Source of the DNA: Carettochelys insculpta
Taxonomy: Eukaryota; Chordata; Testudines; Carettochelyidae
Length of the DNA: 64,000 bases
Assembly: GCF_033958435.1 (NCBI RefSeq)
Contig: NC_134138.1
Span: 186,593,298 to 186,657,297, forward strand
Reading direction: 5' to 3'
Shown: in pieces, positions 49,449 to 58,939 of the stretch
Position numbering within the stretch: the stretch's first letter is position 1
Layout of the letters: each line of letters begins with the position of its first letter
The notes under the pieces: model-generated
Seen by the model: only the letters and a program-made list of their open reading frames with translations
Database searches by the model: none
Told to the model about the DNA's origin: nothing
Program-made: the position numbers and the translations under genes

Positions 49449-51193
49449 TGGCGTCACGGACAGGATGTCAAGGGTCTTATCCCTTGGGACGTGGATGCCC
49501 GTGGGAGTCAACAGGGAGGGAGTCAAAGCCTGAGGAGTTATTTTATCATGCTCAGTTCCATAAATTGGAAACCGAGCAGGGCGGAGAAGAGGGACTTGAT
49601 GTATGTCTGTTTGATAAGGGGGATGACAGAAAGTATACTATGAGAGTGTCAGTTGAGGGACTGGCTTGTGTCTTAAGAAAACACCCAGGGTCGAGGTTTT
49701 ATCCCAGGGAGGAACAGAAGCAGTTGCAGTTGGAAGGGATACAGAAACCGCTGGATCCCAAGCAGAATCAGATGCATGCTTATAAAGTGTTTTTAGGATG
49801 TGTAGAGAGAGCTACAAAAGAAAAGAACCCGTGGTTTCCGAAATATGCCTTGGAAGACGGGGGACAAGCACATAGGTTGCTGGTAGAGACAGCTGAGAAG
49901 TGCTGGGAAGCGCAAATAGCTCATAAAGTAAAAGCAGATGATCATGACCCAAGGCGATTGTTAAAAATCGTGGCAGAGAAATTTGTTAAGTTGTTATGCA
50001 CCCTAGACATGTTAGAAGGATTGGCTAGGTCGTTGGTCAGGGAACAGGAAAAGGCATCTGCTCTGGAGAAAAAACCAGGAGGACTAGGGGAAGTAGAGAA
50101 GGGGGGCACCCAGCTCGGGGAGTCAGCTCCTCTGAGAGAGCCACGCCCCCCATATCCCCCAGAGGTGATTGAGTCAGCGGTCCCCTCAGCCCCGACGTTG
50201 TATCCAGATCTCAGGCAGCTGAAGGAAAAGGGGGAAGGACCGAGTAGCATAGGAAAAGGGGAACGTGAGCAGACTATGGCTGAAGGGACAGGAGTAGTAC
50301 AAGCATTTCCTATAGCAGTCACACGAACAGAGCATGATCAAACCGGGGGAACAACTACTAAGATTGTGTTACGGACCCGGACCCTGGGGGAACGGAAAGA
50401 GTTATTAGACAGCACTAGCAGAAAACCCGGTGAACCGTTGCCTCAGTGGTTAGGTCGGTTAGTATTACAGTTTGGATCAGATCTAGTAGATAAAGAAGAG
50501 GCTAGATATTTAGTGCGAAACTCTCGATGGTCAGGGGGTGTTGCAAATAGCCGGGAGATAGAGGATAACACCCAATGGCCCATCACTGTCCCAGCTGTCG
50601 TCTCCTTGATGACAGAAGGCACGTTACAAATGTTTAACATACCGCTGGGATCAATTAGGACTGAGGAGGAGCTGATAAATACCATTGCTGGCATGTCATT
50701 TATCATGTGGCAAGCTCGCCAACACCCCTTAGGACTAACAGCAGCTCAGGCTAACAATCCCCGTCCTTATTTGTTTTTGGCAGACCCGTCTCAAGTACCC
50801 GTTAGTGCAGTAGCTGTTGAAGGGGCTGGTGAGGCAGCAGGGGTTACAGCAGGAGATCTCATGTGGCTGCAGACAGTAGTCGGACGTCCTTTGGGTACTT
50901 TGTTTACGGTCACAGGCAAACTCAAGTCTCCAACAAGCGTAGGGGAAACAAAAGTCCTAGCAGCAAGCAAGAGCAGGCAGAACCAAAAGCAAGGAGAGGG
51001 AGAGCAAAAGTTTTCCCCCCTTGAAAGGGCAGTATTTGGGTTCTTGCTGAATAACAGCAATCTTACAAGAAGTGAACTGAGAAAATTGAGTCCGGAGGAG
51101 CAATTCACCTTGGCAAAATCGAAGGGTTTTGTCCCTTACGGAGACAGTGAGAAGGGGAAGAATGGGGCAGACGACAAGGCAAAAAACGATTAG
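49448..51193 (+). CDS. gag: ERV Gag polyprotein (581 aa, open)
   Basis: The structural precursor that assembles virus-like particles. The frame is intact from an ATG whose A is the last LTR base and whose TG begins the primer-binding site, to TAG at 51191-51193. Residues 1-110 look matrix-like. A Pro-rich segment holds two late-domain motifs almost side by side, PSAP at 246-249 (TSG101 type) and LYPDL at 251-255 (ALIX type). A capsid-like region follows, with the major-homology-like text 'KPGEPLPQWLGRL' and 'NTIAGMSFIMWQARQHP'. The C terminus is charged (Lys/Glu/Asp) and has no CCHC zinc knuckle, which is unusual for orthoretroviruses. No alternative start exists before Met65. Gag-Pol is made by -1 frameshifting just before the stop. 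Confidence 0.9.
   Translation: MASRTGCQGSYPLGRGCPWESTGRESKPEELFYHAQFHKLETEQGGEEGLDVCLFDKGDDRKYTMRVSVEGLACVLRKHPGSRFYPREEQKQLQLEGIQKPLDPKQNQMHAYKVFLGCVERATKEKNPWFPKYALEDGGQAHRLLVETAEKCWEAQIAHKVKADDHDPRRLLKIVAEKFVKLLCTLDMLEGLARSLVREQEKASALEKKPGGLGEVEKGGTQLGESAPLREPRPPYPPEVIESAVPSAPTLYPDLRQLKEKGEGPSSIGKGEREQTMAEGTGVVQAFPIAVTRTEHDQTGGTTTKIVLRTRTLGERKELLDSTSRKPGEPLPQWLGRLVLQFGSDLVDKEEARYLVRNSRWSGGVANSREIEDNTQWPITVPAVVSLMTEGTLQMFNIPLGSIRTEEELINTIAGMSFIMWQARQHPLGLTAAQANNPRPYLFLADPSQVPVSAVAVEGAGEAAGVTAGDLMWLQTVVGRPLGTLFTVTGKLKSPTSVGETKVLAASKSRQNQKQGEGEQKFSPLERAVFGFLLNNSNLTRSELRKLSPEEQFTLAKSKGFVPYGDSEKGKNGADDKAKND
49449..49466 (+). promoter_or_regulatory. Primer-binding site, probably tRNA-Ser
   Basis: TGGCGTCACGGACAGGAT follows the LTR with no spacer. 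It fits the complement of the 3' end of a serine tRNA of the ...CCTGTTCGTGACG-CCA type with one mismatch. That tRNA end is recalled from memory. tRNA-Asn shares only the first seven bases and the lysine sites do not fit. The gag AUG overlaps the junction. Confidence 0.6.
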
Positions 51194-51253
51194 GGGTTGC
51201 TTCAGACAGGGCCGTATCTGAAGTAACCGAGCTTAATCGAGACACAAGGCCCT
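51181..51253 (+). promoter_or_regulatory. -1 ribosomal frameshift signal with H-type pseudoknot
   Basis: The slippery heptamer A AAA AAC (51181-51187) lies in the gag frame, two codons before the gag stop. After a 7-base spacer, stem 1 is 51195-51206 paired with 51217-51228 (12 bp, one G-U pair). Its loop bases AGGGCC (51208-51213) are perfectly complementary to GGCCCT at 51248-51253, which gives a 6-bp stem 2. The connecting loops are 1, 3 and 19 bases. The pol frame is open from 51187. Confidence 0.88.
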
Positions 51254-54150
51254 ACACTAAAATACATATAGAAGGGGAAGTAATCAGATTTTTGTTAGAC
51301 ACGGGTGCACAGGTTTCAGTAATTAAGCCATCTGTCCCACACACTAAATTAGGGAAAAAATTATGGGTCCAGGGACTGCACGAAGTAAAAGCCGCAGAAA
51401 TGGCTATGGTTAAGGTTAAAAGGGGTAATAAATTTTATAAGATTAAAGCTATTATAGGGCATGAAAATTTACTAGGGGTAAATGAGATTCGACGACTGGG
51501 CCTGAAGACATTAATATGGCAGGCCTTACCAGTAAAATTAGAAAGTGCTTCAGTGCATAGTCCAAAAGTAGTTAACGGGAGTCCGTGGAAGTTCAAACTA
51601 ATTCCTACCCCAGAGGAAGGGAAAGGGTATATAAGAACTTTATTAAAGAAATTGCTGTCAGAACAAAAAATAGAGTTAGTACCAGAGTCAAGGTTTCTGT
51701 CTCCCGGGTGGGGAATAAGGAAGCCAAGTGGAGATGGGTACCGGCTGGTGGTGGATTACAGACAGGCTAATACACGAGTAGAAAGGGTACAATTTACAAC
51801 ACCATACACCTTACCGGAACTCTGGAAGATGTTACAGTCTAAGAAACTGAGATATGGGGCGAGTATTGATCTTAAGGACATGTTTTTTCAAGTCCCCCTA
51901 AGGGATGATCAGGGCATCTTAAACTTTTCAGTGTTAGGGAAATTATATAAATGGAAAGTTTGCCCTCAAGGCTATGTTAACTCCCCAGCAGTGTGCAGTT
52001 TAAAGTTGACGGAGACTTTAAGTAAGATAAAGGAGGAACCGGGAACGGTTGTGTTAAATTACGTAGATGACATTTTAGTTGCCGGAGAGGAGAGGGAAAC
52101 CACACAAAGGCTTCTAAATAAGGTATATCAACAGTTAAAACTGAATGGATGGCAGGTCAGTGAAGATAAGTCGTCCAAGGTCGTGCAAACAGAGTTCTCT
52201 TTCCTGGGCCTGCAAATAGACTCTGATGGCATTAGGCCAAGGGAAGGAAAAGACAGACGATTAAAGGAGTGGGAAAATAAGCATCCTGAGAATAAACAAC
52301 AAGTATAACAAATCTTAGGAGAATTAAACTATATTCGACAGTTTCTCCCCCTAGAAATTAATTGGGCAATTAGGCTATTGCAGAAAAAAGTCACTAAGAA
52401 ACACCCATTTTATTGGAGCACAGAGGATTCAGAGGCGTTGACAAAACTTATTGAAGTTAGTAACCAGCCGTTAACTCTATCCAGGGTGAAACAGGAGATT
52501 CCCATAACTATATGGCTGGCATGGACCGCAGACCATTTTTTAACCAGGATAACTCAAAGGGGCAAGATAATACATTTGGAGCAATGGAGCATAAATGGAT
52601 CAGAACGAAACTATGGGCCGTTAGGGAAGCTGTTGTTGGGACTTGCACACTTGCAATTCTGGTCAAAGGGGCACGTAGGAATTATAGAAGCTCCTTTAAT
52701 AACTGCATTAAAATGGATTACACCGGACTGCCCTGCCCCGGATTTTTCCGGGACCCTGCGCACCTGGGCACAACTAACAACACAGGCCCAATATTTTTGG
52801 GGAAATTGGGAGCTTAAGGATCAGATTAATGAAATGGAGGATATAACTACCCGCCCTGTGTTTTGCGAAGCAGTAGGGCAACCGTGGATAGTTACAGATG
52901 GGAGCACAAAGGGAGGACAGGATAGAGCAGCAATGTACTGTGTAAAGTGTGAAGCCGTAAAGGTTAAAGCATTGCCTTTCAAGCACGGAGCTCAGCATGC
53001 AGAAGCTGAGGCATTCTTTATGGGTGTAGAACATGCATTGGAGAAGCATTCACCAAAGGAGGGGTTAATTATGGGAGTTGATGCACACTATATCATCCTT
53101 ATAGCTACGGGTAAGGGAACTGCAGATTTAAATCGAGATAGGTGGGAAAAAATGTTACAAAGTGTTAGGGAAAGGTATCACCGAGCATATATAGTGCATA
53201 TACGGTCCCATAGGCCAGATACCTACTGGGCTCATAAATTTGTGGACGAACAGGCACAACAGCCCATTGTAGTAGGGGCTAATAAGGTTCCAGAGGAGGA
53301 AGTGCAATGGTTAGCAAACTGGTTACATAATGAATGGGGACATTATGGGGCTAGAAAGAACTATCACCGATACCAGCGGGAGATAGTGGGGAAAACGGAG
53401 ATACCGCTGAATATTTGGGAACATGCAGGACGGCAGTGTTTTGTGTGTCAATCAGAAAAATCCATGGGGACGATCGCCCATGACAAAGGTGCTTTTGCAG
53501 CTGAACAATTCAAACCGGGAACAGTTTGGCAGGTTAATCTAATGGGACCATTAGAAGGGGCCCGTCAATACCCCAAGGGGCTGGTAATAGTCGATCTGGG
53601 AAGCAGACAAACATGGGTCTTGCCCTTGCGAAGGACAACAGCCAAGGAGGTAATAAAAGGCCTTGAAAAGGCAGTGGCACATTGGGAAATACCCACAGAA
53701 ATTCAAACTGATGGGGGACCACCATTCACTGCATGCCAACTAGAACAGTGGCTTACATTTTATAACATCAAACATCATGTTCATTTACAATACCATCCCC
53801 AAAGCAATGGTGTAGTAGAACGAAAAATAGGGGTACTGAAATTAGGAATTAAAACAGAAAACAAAGGAAAAGGTTATAAGGGATGGGATTTAATTTTGCC
53901 AAAGGTACTTATTAATTTAAACCAGCAAACATCAAGGTGGCCAAATTTGCAGCCCAAAATCCCAATGCCGTGGCAAGGAAAGTTTGCGGCAGAAGAGTCA
54001 GTATGGGTTCATATATCCCAATTGAAGGGATCAATCCCAAAGGAGGGAAAGATAATACGACAGGCCCAATACCCTAATATCTATTGGGTAACTCGCTTAC
54101 AGCACAAAGGGGAAGTGCTGGTGCATCACAATTGGCTTAGCAGAAGATAA
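51187..54150 (+). pseudogene. pol: ERV Pro-Pol (protease, RT, RNase H, integrase), one in-frame stop
   Basis: Read in the -1 frame from the slippery site. Protease: LLDTGAQVSV at 51292-51321. Reverse transcriptase: RLVVDYRQAN, SIDLKDMFF, PQGYVNSPA and the catalytic NYVDDI (YVDD codons 52060-52071). A TAA at 52306-52308 cuts the frame after the RT thumb; the same frame reopens at once (QILGELNYIRQF). RNase H: VTDGS, AEAEAFF, MGVDAH, HKFVDE. Integrase: H-x4-H plus CFVC zinc site, then the catalytic core with Asp at 53710-53712 and Glu at 53818-53820 (D-35-E spacing). The first catalytic position reads Asn (WQVNLMGPL, codon 53536-53538) where Asp is the rule. It ends at TAA just before env. Enzymes supplied in trans would be needed for mobility. 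Confidence 0.9.
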
Positions 54151-54173
54151 TTTGTAACATATAATCTAACCAT

Positions 54174-55799
54174 ATGGCCAGGATAATTTTCTGAGCCTAA
54201 TGTGTTTTATTACAGGTCAGCCTAATTCATGCTGGGAGCGGCAATCCCGTATGGAAATCGGCAGCACGAAACTCCACCAATACTGTTGAATTATGGGCAG
54301 CTGCATTCGCAGTTTTAGCCAATGCCACTGAATGTGTAGTTTGTACTAACAAAGTACCCTCTGCTAATGAGGCTCCATTTCGATTGGACCCTGTGTTTAT
54401 GAACAGTTCTAATTTCAGTTCTACTAACCTCAGATATTTCCCCGATTATCAAGAAAGAAATTCCAGAGCAAGTACACTTATAACGTTGGCTATAACGGAT
54501 ACCCCTGCCCCAGAAGGAACTTTTTGTTGGGACTTTCCGCGTTTACATAAGACAATATATCAATGTATTGGAGAACAGCGAGAAGATTACAAGCCAATTT
54601 TTGTTGGGTTTCAACAAAACTGTAATTTGACGCTTTCGCTGTTTGAGTTATATAATCATTCAAATATAAATGTAACCGATAATTTTGTTAACAAGAATAA
54701 TACCCATTGGTTATCGCTTGCAGATGTGTGTAATAATGATAAGTCGCATCCAGCATTTTTTGCAGCCAACGGGGTTTTTCGGCAATTGGATATGGTTGAA
54801 CGGGGGTGTAATATTACCAAATACTCCACTAAGCACTTTAATGCTACCATCATAAACCCCATGACGTGTTTGGGTCACTCACCCAAAAGTAAGGCCAAAA
54901 ATATGCAAAATCAGGGTGTGCTGGGCGGATGCCCATGGTGGCACAGGTTTAATAATACACGGCCACAGGCCAAAGTTCCCGACCACTTATTGGCACATAA
55001 GTGGATAAAACAAAACAGTTTACCCCCAGCCTGGTTTTGGATTTGTGGGAGTCAGGCTCATTCAACGTTGCCGAAGTACCCTATCGGTCGCTGTACTATA
55101 GGAAAACTAGCAATTTCTGGTGGCACCATTTATACCAGAAAGAATTCCGAATCACGATTTATAGGCCGGAAAAAGTGAGGTTGGACATCGGATGGTTGGG
55201 TTGCTTTTAAAACTTGGGTATCAAAAACAGCCCAAGCTATTGTTAGCTTTAATCCATTAGGTAACCTAGTTATGCAGGAGCAAATATTAGCTTTAGGCGT
55301 AAGTATAGAACATTTAGGGAATAGAACTGCAGAAGCATTAGGGTTAACAAATGATAAAATGGAAGAAATTCGTACCTATGTTATGCAAAATCGCTTGGCA
55401 TTAGATTATTTACTTGCTAAAGAAAATGGGTTTTGTGAATGGCTAGGTAACATGTATCCACAATTTAATGGACAATGTTGTTTTGAAATTAAGTCAGTCA
55501 AGCAAAATGTAAGTGATATAATCCAGGATATAGAACAAATCGGTCAACAGGCCAGAGAGGCGGCATCTTGGTGGGACAAATGGTTTGGTGGTATCCCATC
55601 CATATTTGAATTGGGAGGGTTAAAACAATTATTTTGGTCTATTTGCATAATACTCATAGCATTATTACTTGTCGTTTCTTTGGGGTGTCAACTTATACGC
55701 AGGATAACCTCAGTAGGGACTCAGGTCAACTCTCTCGCCCCCCATGTAGATACTGAGCCGTTGTTAGCTGCTAATAGCAGTAGTGATGTGGAGGTATAG
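54174..55799 (+). pseudogene. env: ERV Env (surface + transmembrane), three in-frame stops
   Basis: One reading frame covers the envelope precursor. A start at 54174 would give a hydrophobic leader but meets TGA (54192-54194) and TAA (54198-54200). A splice-acceptor-like tttattacag at 54206-54215 lies directly after them and in phase with the frame, so a spliced message could bypass both. The surface subunit has many NxS/T sites and the WFWICGSQ box. A third stop, TGA 55176-55178, falls after RFIGRKK, the position of the surface/transmembrane cleavage region. The transmembrane part is otherwise whole: heptad region, QNRLALDYLLA immunosuppressive-like segment, a C-x13-CC motif (longer than the usual C-x6-CC), a membrane span near 55627-55692 (FWSICIILIALLLVV) and a short tail. 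As it stands it cannot make a full envelope. Confidence 0.88.
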
Positions 55800-55822
55800 G
55801 TCCTGCTCGCTCGGCCACGGCC

Positions 55823-55829
55823 AAAGGGG
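55823..55829 (+). promoter_or_regulatory. Short polypurine tract
   Basis: AAAGGGG lies two bases (CA) before the 3' LTR TGTG. A two-base gap is what integrase removes from the U3 end. The tract is short for a retrovirus. Confidence 0.6.
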
Positions 55830-55831
55830 CA

Positions 55832-56834
55832 TGTGGGAGCACGAGCACCTGGTGGCCGGGCCTCACTCGCAAGGCAGAATGACCATACACTCCATCTTGG
55901 AATGCTATCATACAGCGGCGGGAAGGTCTGAAGTCAGGCCAGGAGAAAGAAATCAGAAAGTTGACAAGTAGTTGGAGAGTCCCCAAAGAGAACATCCTGA
56001 CAAGCAGATAGTAAGCCCCCAAAGAGAACAGCTGGGGCTAGTAGCTGGAAGCCCCCCAAAGAGAACATCTTGGTTGTACAACATCAGAGGGTCTCAGGGG
56101 AGGTTCAGAAAAAGACCAAGGACAGAGGAAATCTTGTAACATGTTCTAACAGGCCGGGAGGATAGAAAGCCCAAATTAGGTAACAAACGCTTTAATTGGC
56201 CAGGTATCGAACCCCCAAGTAAGAAACAGTATAAAAGGTGATTTAGCAGGAATAAGGGGGTGGGCTCCTGGACACAAGGCGGAGGCTAGCAACTTCCAGT
56301 CCAGACAGCAGACCCCGGCCTGATCACCCGGACGTCACCACCACGAAAGGTCCCAACCAAGCCGTATCTCTGACTTGAAGGGCCGCTGTAACGTAGTTAT
56401 TGGTGAGATGTGGGAGCATTGGATGTTATTGGTAAGTCACATGTAATTATATATAGTTATATGTAACCTAGTATTTAGCTTATGCCAAATAAATAACTAT
56501 CTATATATATATATATAACAAGTGTTAAGTAATTATAGTTACAAATAAATAAATAAATCACTATTGGTAAATACCACTAGCTGGTCTAGCTGGGTTGGGA
56601 CTTAGAACAGCCACAGGGCATTGTGGTGTTCACAATCGGAGTGTTATTGTTTCTGGTACTCATAATACTGTGGAAACCTAGGTTTTAAAGTGGATACACT
56701 GAATCACATATTGCTGCTACACTATATCAGGCTGCTATAAAGGTGGGGTGGTTGGTCCTGGGCCACCCGACTCCCCCCGCTGTATCACACCCCATGCGCA
56801 CCCACGGGACCCGGAGTAGGTCGGCACATCGTCA
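55832..56834 (+). repeat. ERV 3' LTR (1,003 bp)
   Basis: Identical to the 5' LTR except T at 56795 (C at 49409, a CpG-type transition). TATA at 56230-56236, AATAAA at 56488-56493. Followed by the CCTTC duplication at 56835-56839. Confidence 0.95.
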
Positions 56835-57858
56835 CCTTCAAGTCCAATCTGCCACATCCAGGATTCAGCCAGCCCACAAGTGCCGTATGTCAATCTGTAT
56901 TCCATGTGAGCGTCCTGGAGAGACCACCTCTCATGTTCCTTCAGTCTGCCAAGCTGAGTGTCACTTTGGATGGCAGTTTCTGTGGCATGTATGCCCAGGT
57001 GCCAAGAGCCTGACTGAGGTAAGCAATACATTGAACAGAAAAGTCTTAAAAACTGCCAGTCTGTTCACACTTACGGGCATGACCGACTTGGCCTGAGCTT
57101 GCACTAGTATCCAAAGGGTACAGGACTAACTGTTCTCTGGGCGGCTGAAGTCCAGGAGAATAAAGCCATCCACTCTATTTAAAGCTGTCCATTACCTCTA
57201 AAAATGCTTCAATGGGGATTAATTCAGTCCTTATCTACCACTTGGATGGCTGATTTTGTTACTATTTTATGACCTCTAGTAGTCATTTATATTTTTAGAA
57301 ACTGAGGCCATGAAAAAATAAATTAGGTCACATCTTCTGTGATCTGCTTTGGAGCAAAAGATCTTCTTCTCTATATTGCATTTCATTAATACCTTCTATG
57401 GCTGATGAACAGAATTAGAGAGAAGCTTAAATTTAAGCCTACCTGGTGTAGAATGCCATTTTGAAATATGACTGTCCCTGTATCTGTGATAGAAAACTAG
57501 AAATACTCATTAGCCAAGTTCAAATTTTTTCTATCCCAGATCTCCTCTCATCAGAAATTGCCCTGAATATTCTCTCCTACCTACTGCACCTGTTTATTTG
57601 CTCTGGGGTCATCCTTTTCCCCATAAGGATACTGACACTTCCCTTTCCATTCAGCATGGAGGTCTTCTGTGCTATTGAAAGACACACTAGCATTATAAAT
57701 ATGATTATTCCTAAGTTAATAGTTGAACTGCTTCAGTCAAGTTGCAGGGTGAGGAAACCGGGTGGTTTTTGAAAGGCTGGATGGTATTGGCAATACTGAG
57801 GCAACCCAGCTGCTCTAGAATTACAGAGGAGAGTGGTACTGCTAGACTGGGCTGTCAT
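56835..57858. other. Intergenic sequence right of the provirus
   Basis: Continues the pre-integration locus after CCTTC. No gene or recognisable repeat. Confidence 0.55.
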
Positions 57859-58939
57859 AAGGTGATCATAGTTCCCTATGCCAAACATGGGACACCCTGG
57901 GGGCAACGGAGCAGCTCCCCAGCTGCACCTGCTAAGCAAGTGCAGCTCCTTGGCTGCCCCATGCCATGAGGAAGCTCCGCAGTTGCAGGGCAGTTGCCCT
58001 GCAGAAGTGGGGGAGGAGTTTGCTGGCCACCTCATGCCTCTGGCTCTGGGAATACTGCAGGGATGCTCCTCGGCTCCGGCAGTGGTTACCTTGTGAGGGC
58101 TGCCACCCTGCACAGGGTGGTTGCGGCTTCCGGCTGCCTCATGTCTCTGGGCACCAGGAATGGGGCTGCTGTCCCAGGGGGAACTCTCCAGCTGCCCTAC
58201 ACCTGGGGGCACCACCTACAGCGCTTCTGCCCCATGGGGAACCTCCCTGGCTGTCCACTACCTCAGGACACCAGCAATGGGGCTGCTGCCCTGCTGCAGG
58301 GGCCTCCTGGCTGCGGAGGGTGGCTGTCCCACACCTCAGGGCCTGGGCGATGGGGCTGCTGCCCCGCAGGAGAGCTCCGTGGCTAGCCCATGCCTTGGGG
58401 TGCCAGATACAGTGCTGCTGCCCCGCAGGAGAGCTCCTCGGCAGTGGGATTTCCTCACTATGACAGCAGCTGCCCCACGAGGGGAGGAAAGGCGGGTGGC
58501 TACATGGGATGCTCTCCTATGGCAGGGATTGGGCTACCCCCCCACACTGGTGTCCCCAGCTGCACGGGTAGCTTCCCCACAGGGGAGGGGGGGCTGCCCA
58601 GCAGTGCAGGGGCACCAGGTCCCCCTTAAAATCTTAGAGGGGGGACAAAACACCCCCCACATACCCTGCCTTACCTCTGTGGCAGGGCCCCTGGCTCCCT
58701 CTCCTGCTGCTGCCTGTACTGGTTGGTCAGTATGTGGTACACTTGCTGTCTGGCCAGCTCCTGATTGATTTTACCCACAATTGCAGCTGTGCTGACTTGC
58801 AGAAAGGGCAGCTCAGTAAGGGGAGTTAATATACAGGACAATGCGTTTTTTTGTAAAAATTAAAAAAAAAGGCAGGACTCAGGACACCTACCTAAAATAC
58901 AGGACTGTTCTTGTGAAAATGGGACAGATGGTCACGCTA
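57859..58939. mobile_element. hAT-like MITE expanded by an internal ~60-bp minisatellite
   Basis: The ends match the 42.9-kb MITE: 'ggtgatcatagttccctatgccaaacatgggac' at the left and 'aaatgggacagatggtcac' at the right. The flanks gctgtcat (57851-57858) and gctgtagg (58940-58947) agree at 5-6 of 8. Instead of the short core, about 700 bp of GC-rich sequence carries degenerate units of about 59-60 bp built on 'aatggggctgctgcccc...gagagctccctggctg...acctcaggg' (clear units from about 58146 to 58460, more decayed before). Open frames across it are repeat artefacts. Confidence 0.6.

Larger units (their letters stand above)
48446..56834 (+). mobile_element. Near-complete endogenous retrovirus (8,389 bp)
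   Basis: Order: 5' LTR, primer-binding site, gag, pro-pol (-1 frame), env, short polypurine tract, 3' LTR. Flanked by the duplication CCTTC (48441-48445 and 56835-56839). LTRs begin TGTG and end GTCA. The two LTRs have the same length and differ at a single position (49409 C, 56795 T), so the insertion is very recent. The RT box PQGYVNSPA is more like class III (ERV-L/spuma-like) than gammaretroviral boxes, but a C-rich transmembrane Env with an immunosuppressive-like segment is present, and Gag lacks a zinc knuckle. The genus is therefore left open. Defects: one stop in pol, three in the env frame and an unusual residue in the integrase active site. Confidence 0.95.

Noticed and set aside
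57966..58768. Overlapping plus-strand frames up to 215 codons
   Set aside because: They are made by the ~60-bp minisatellite and change frame with each unit.
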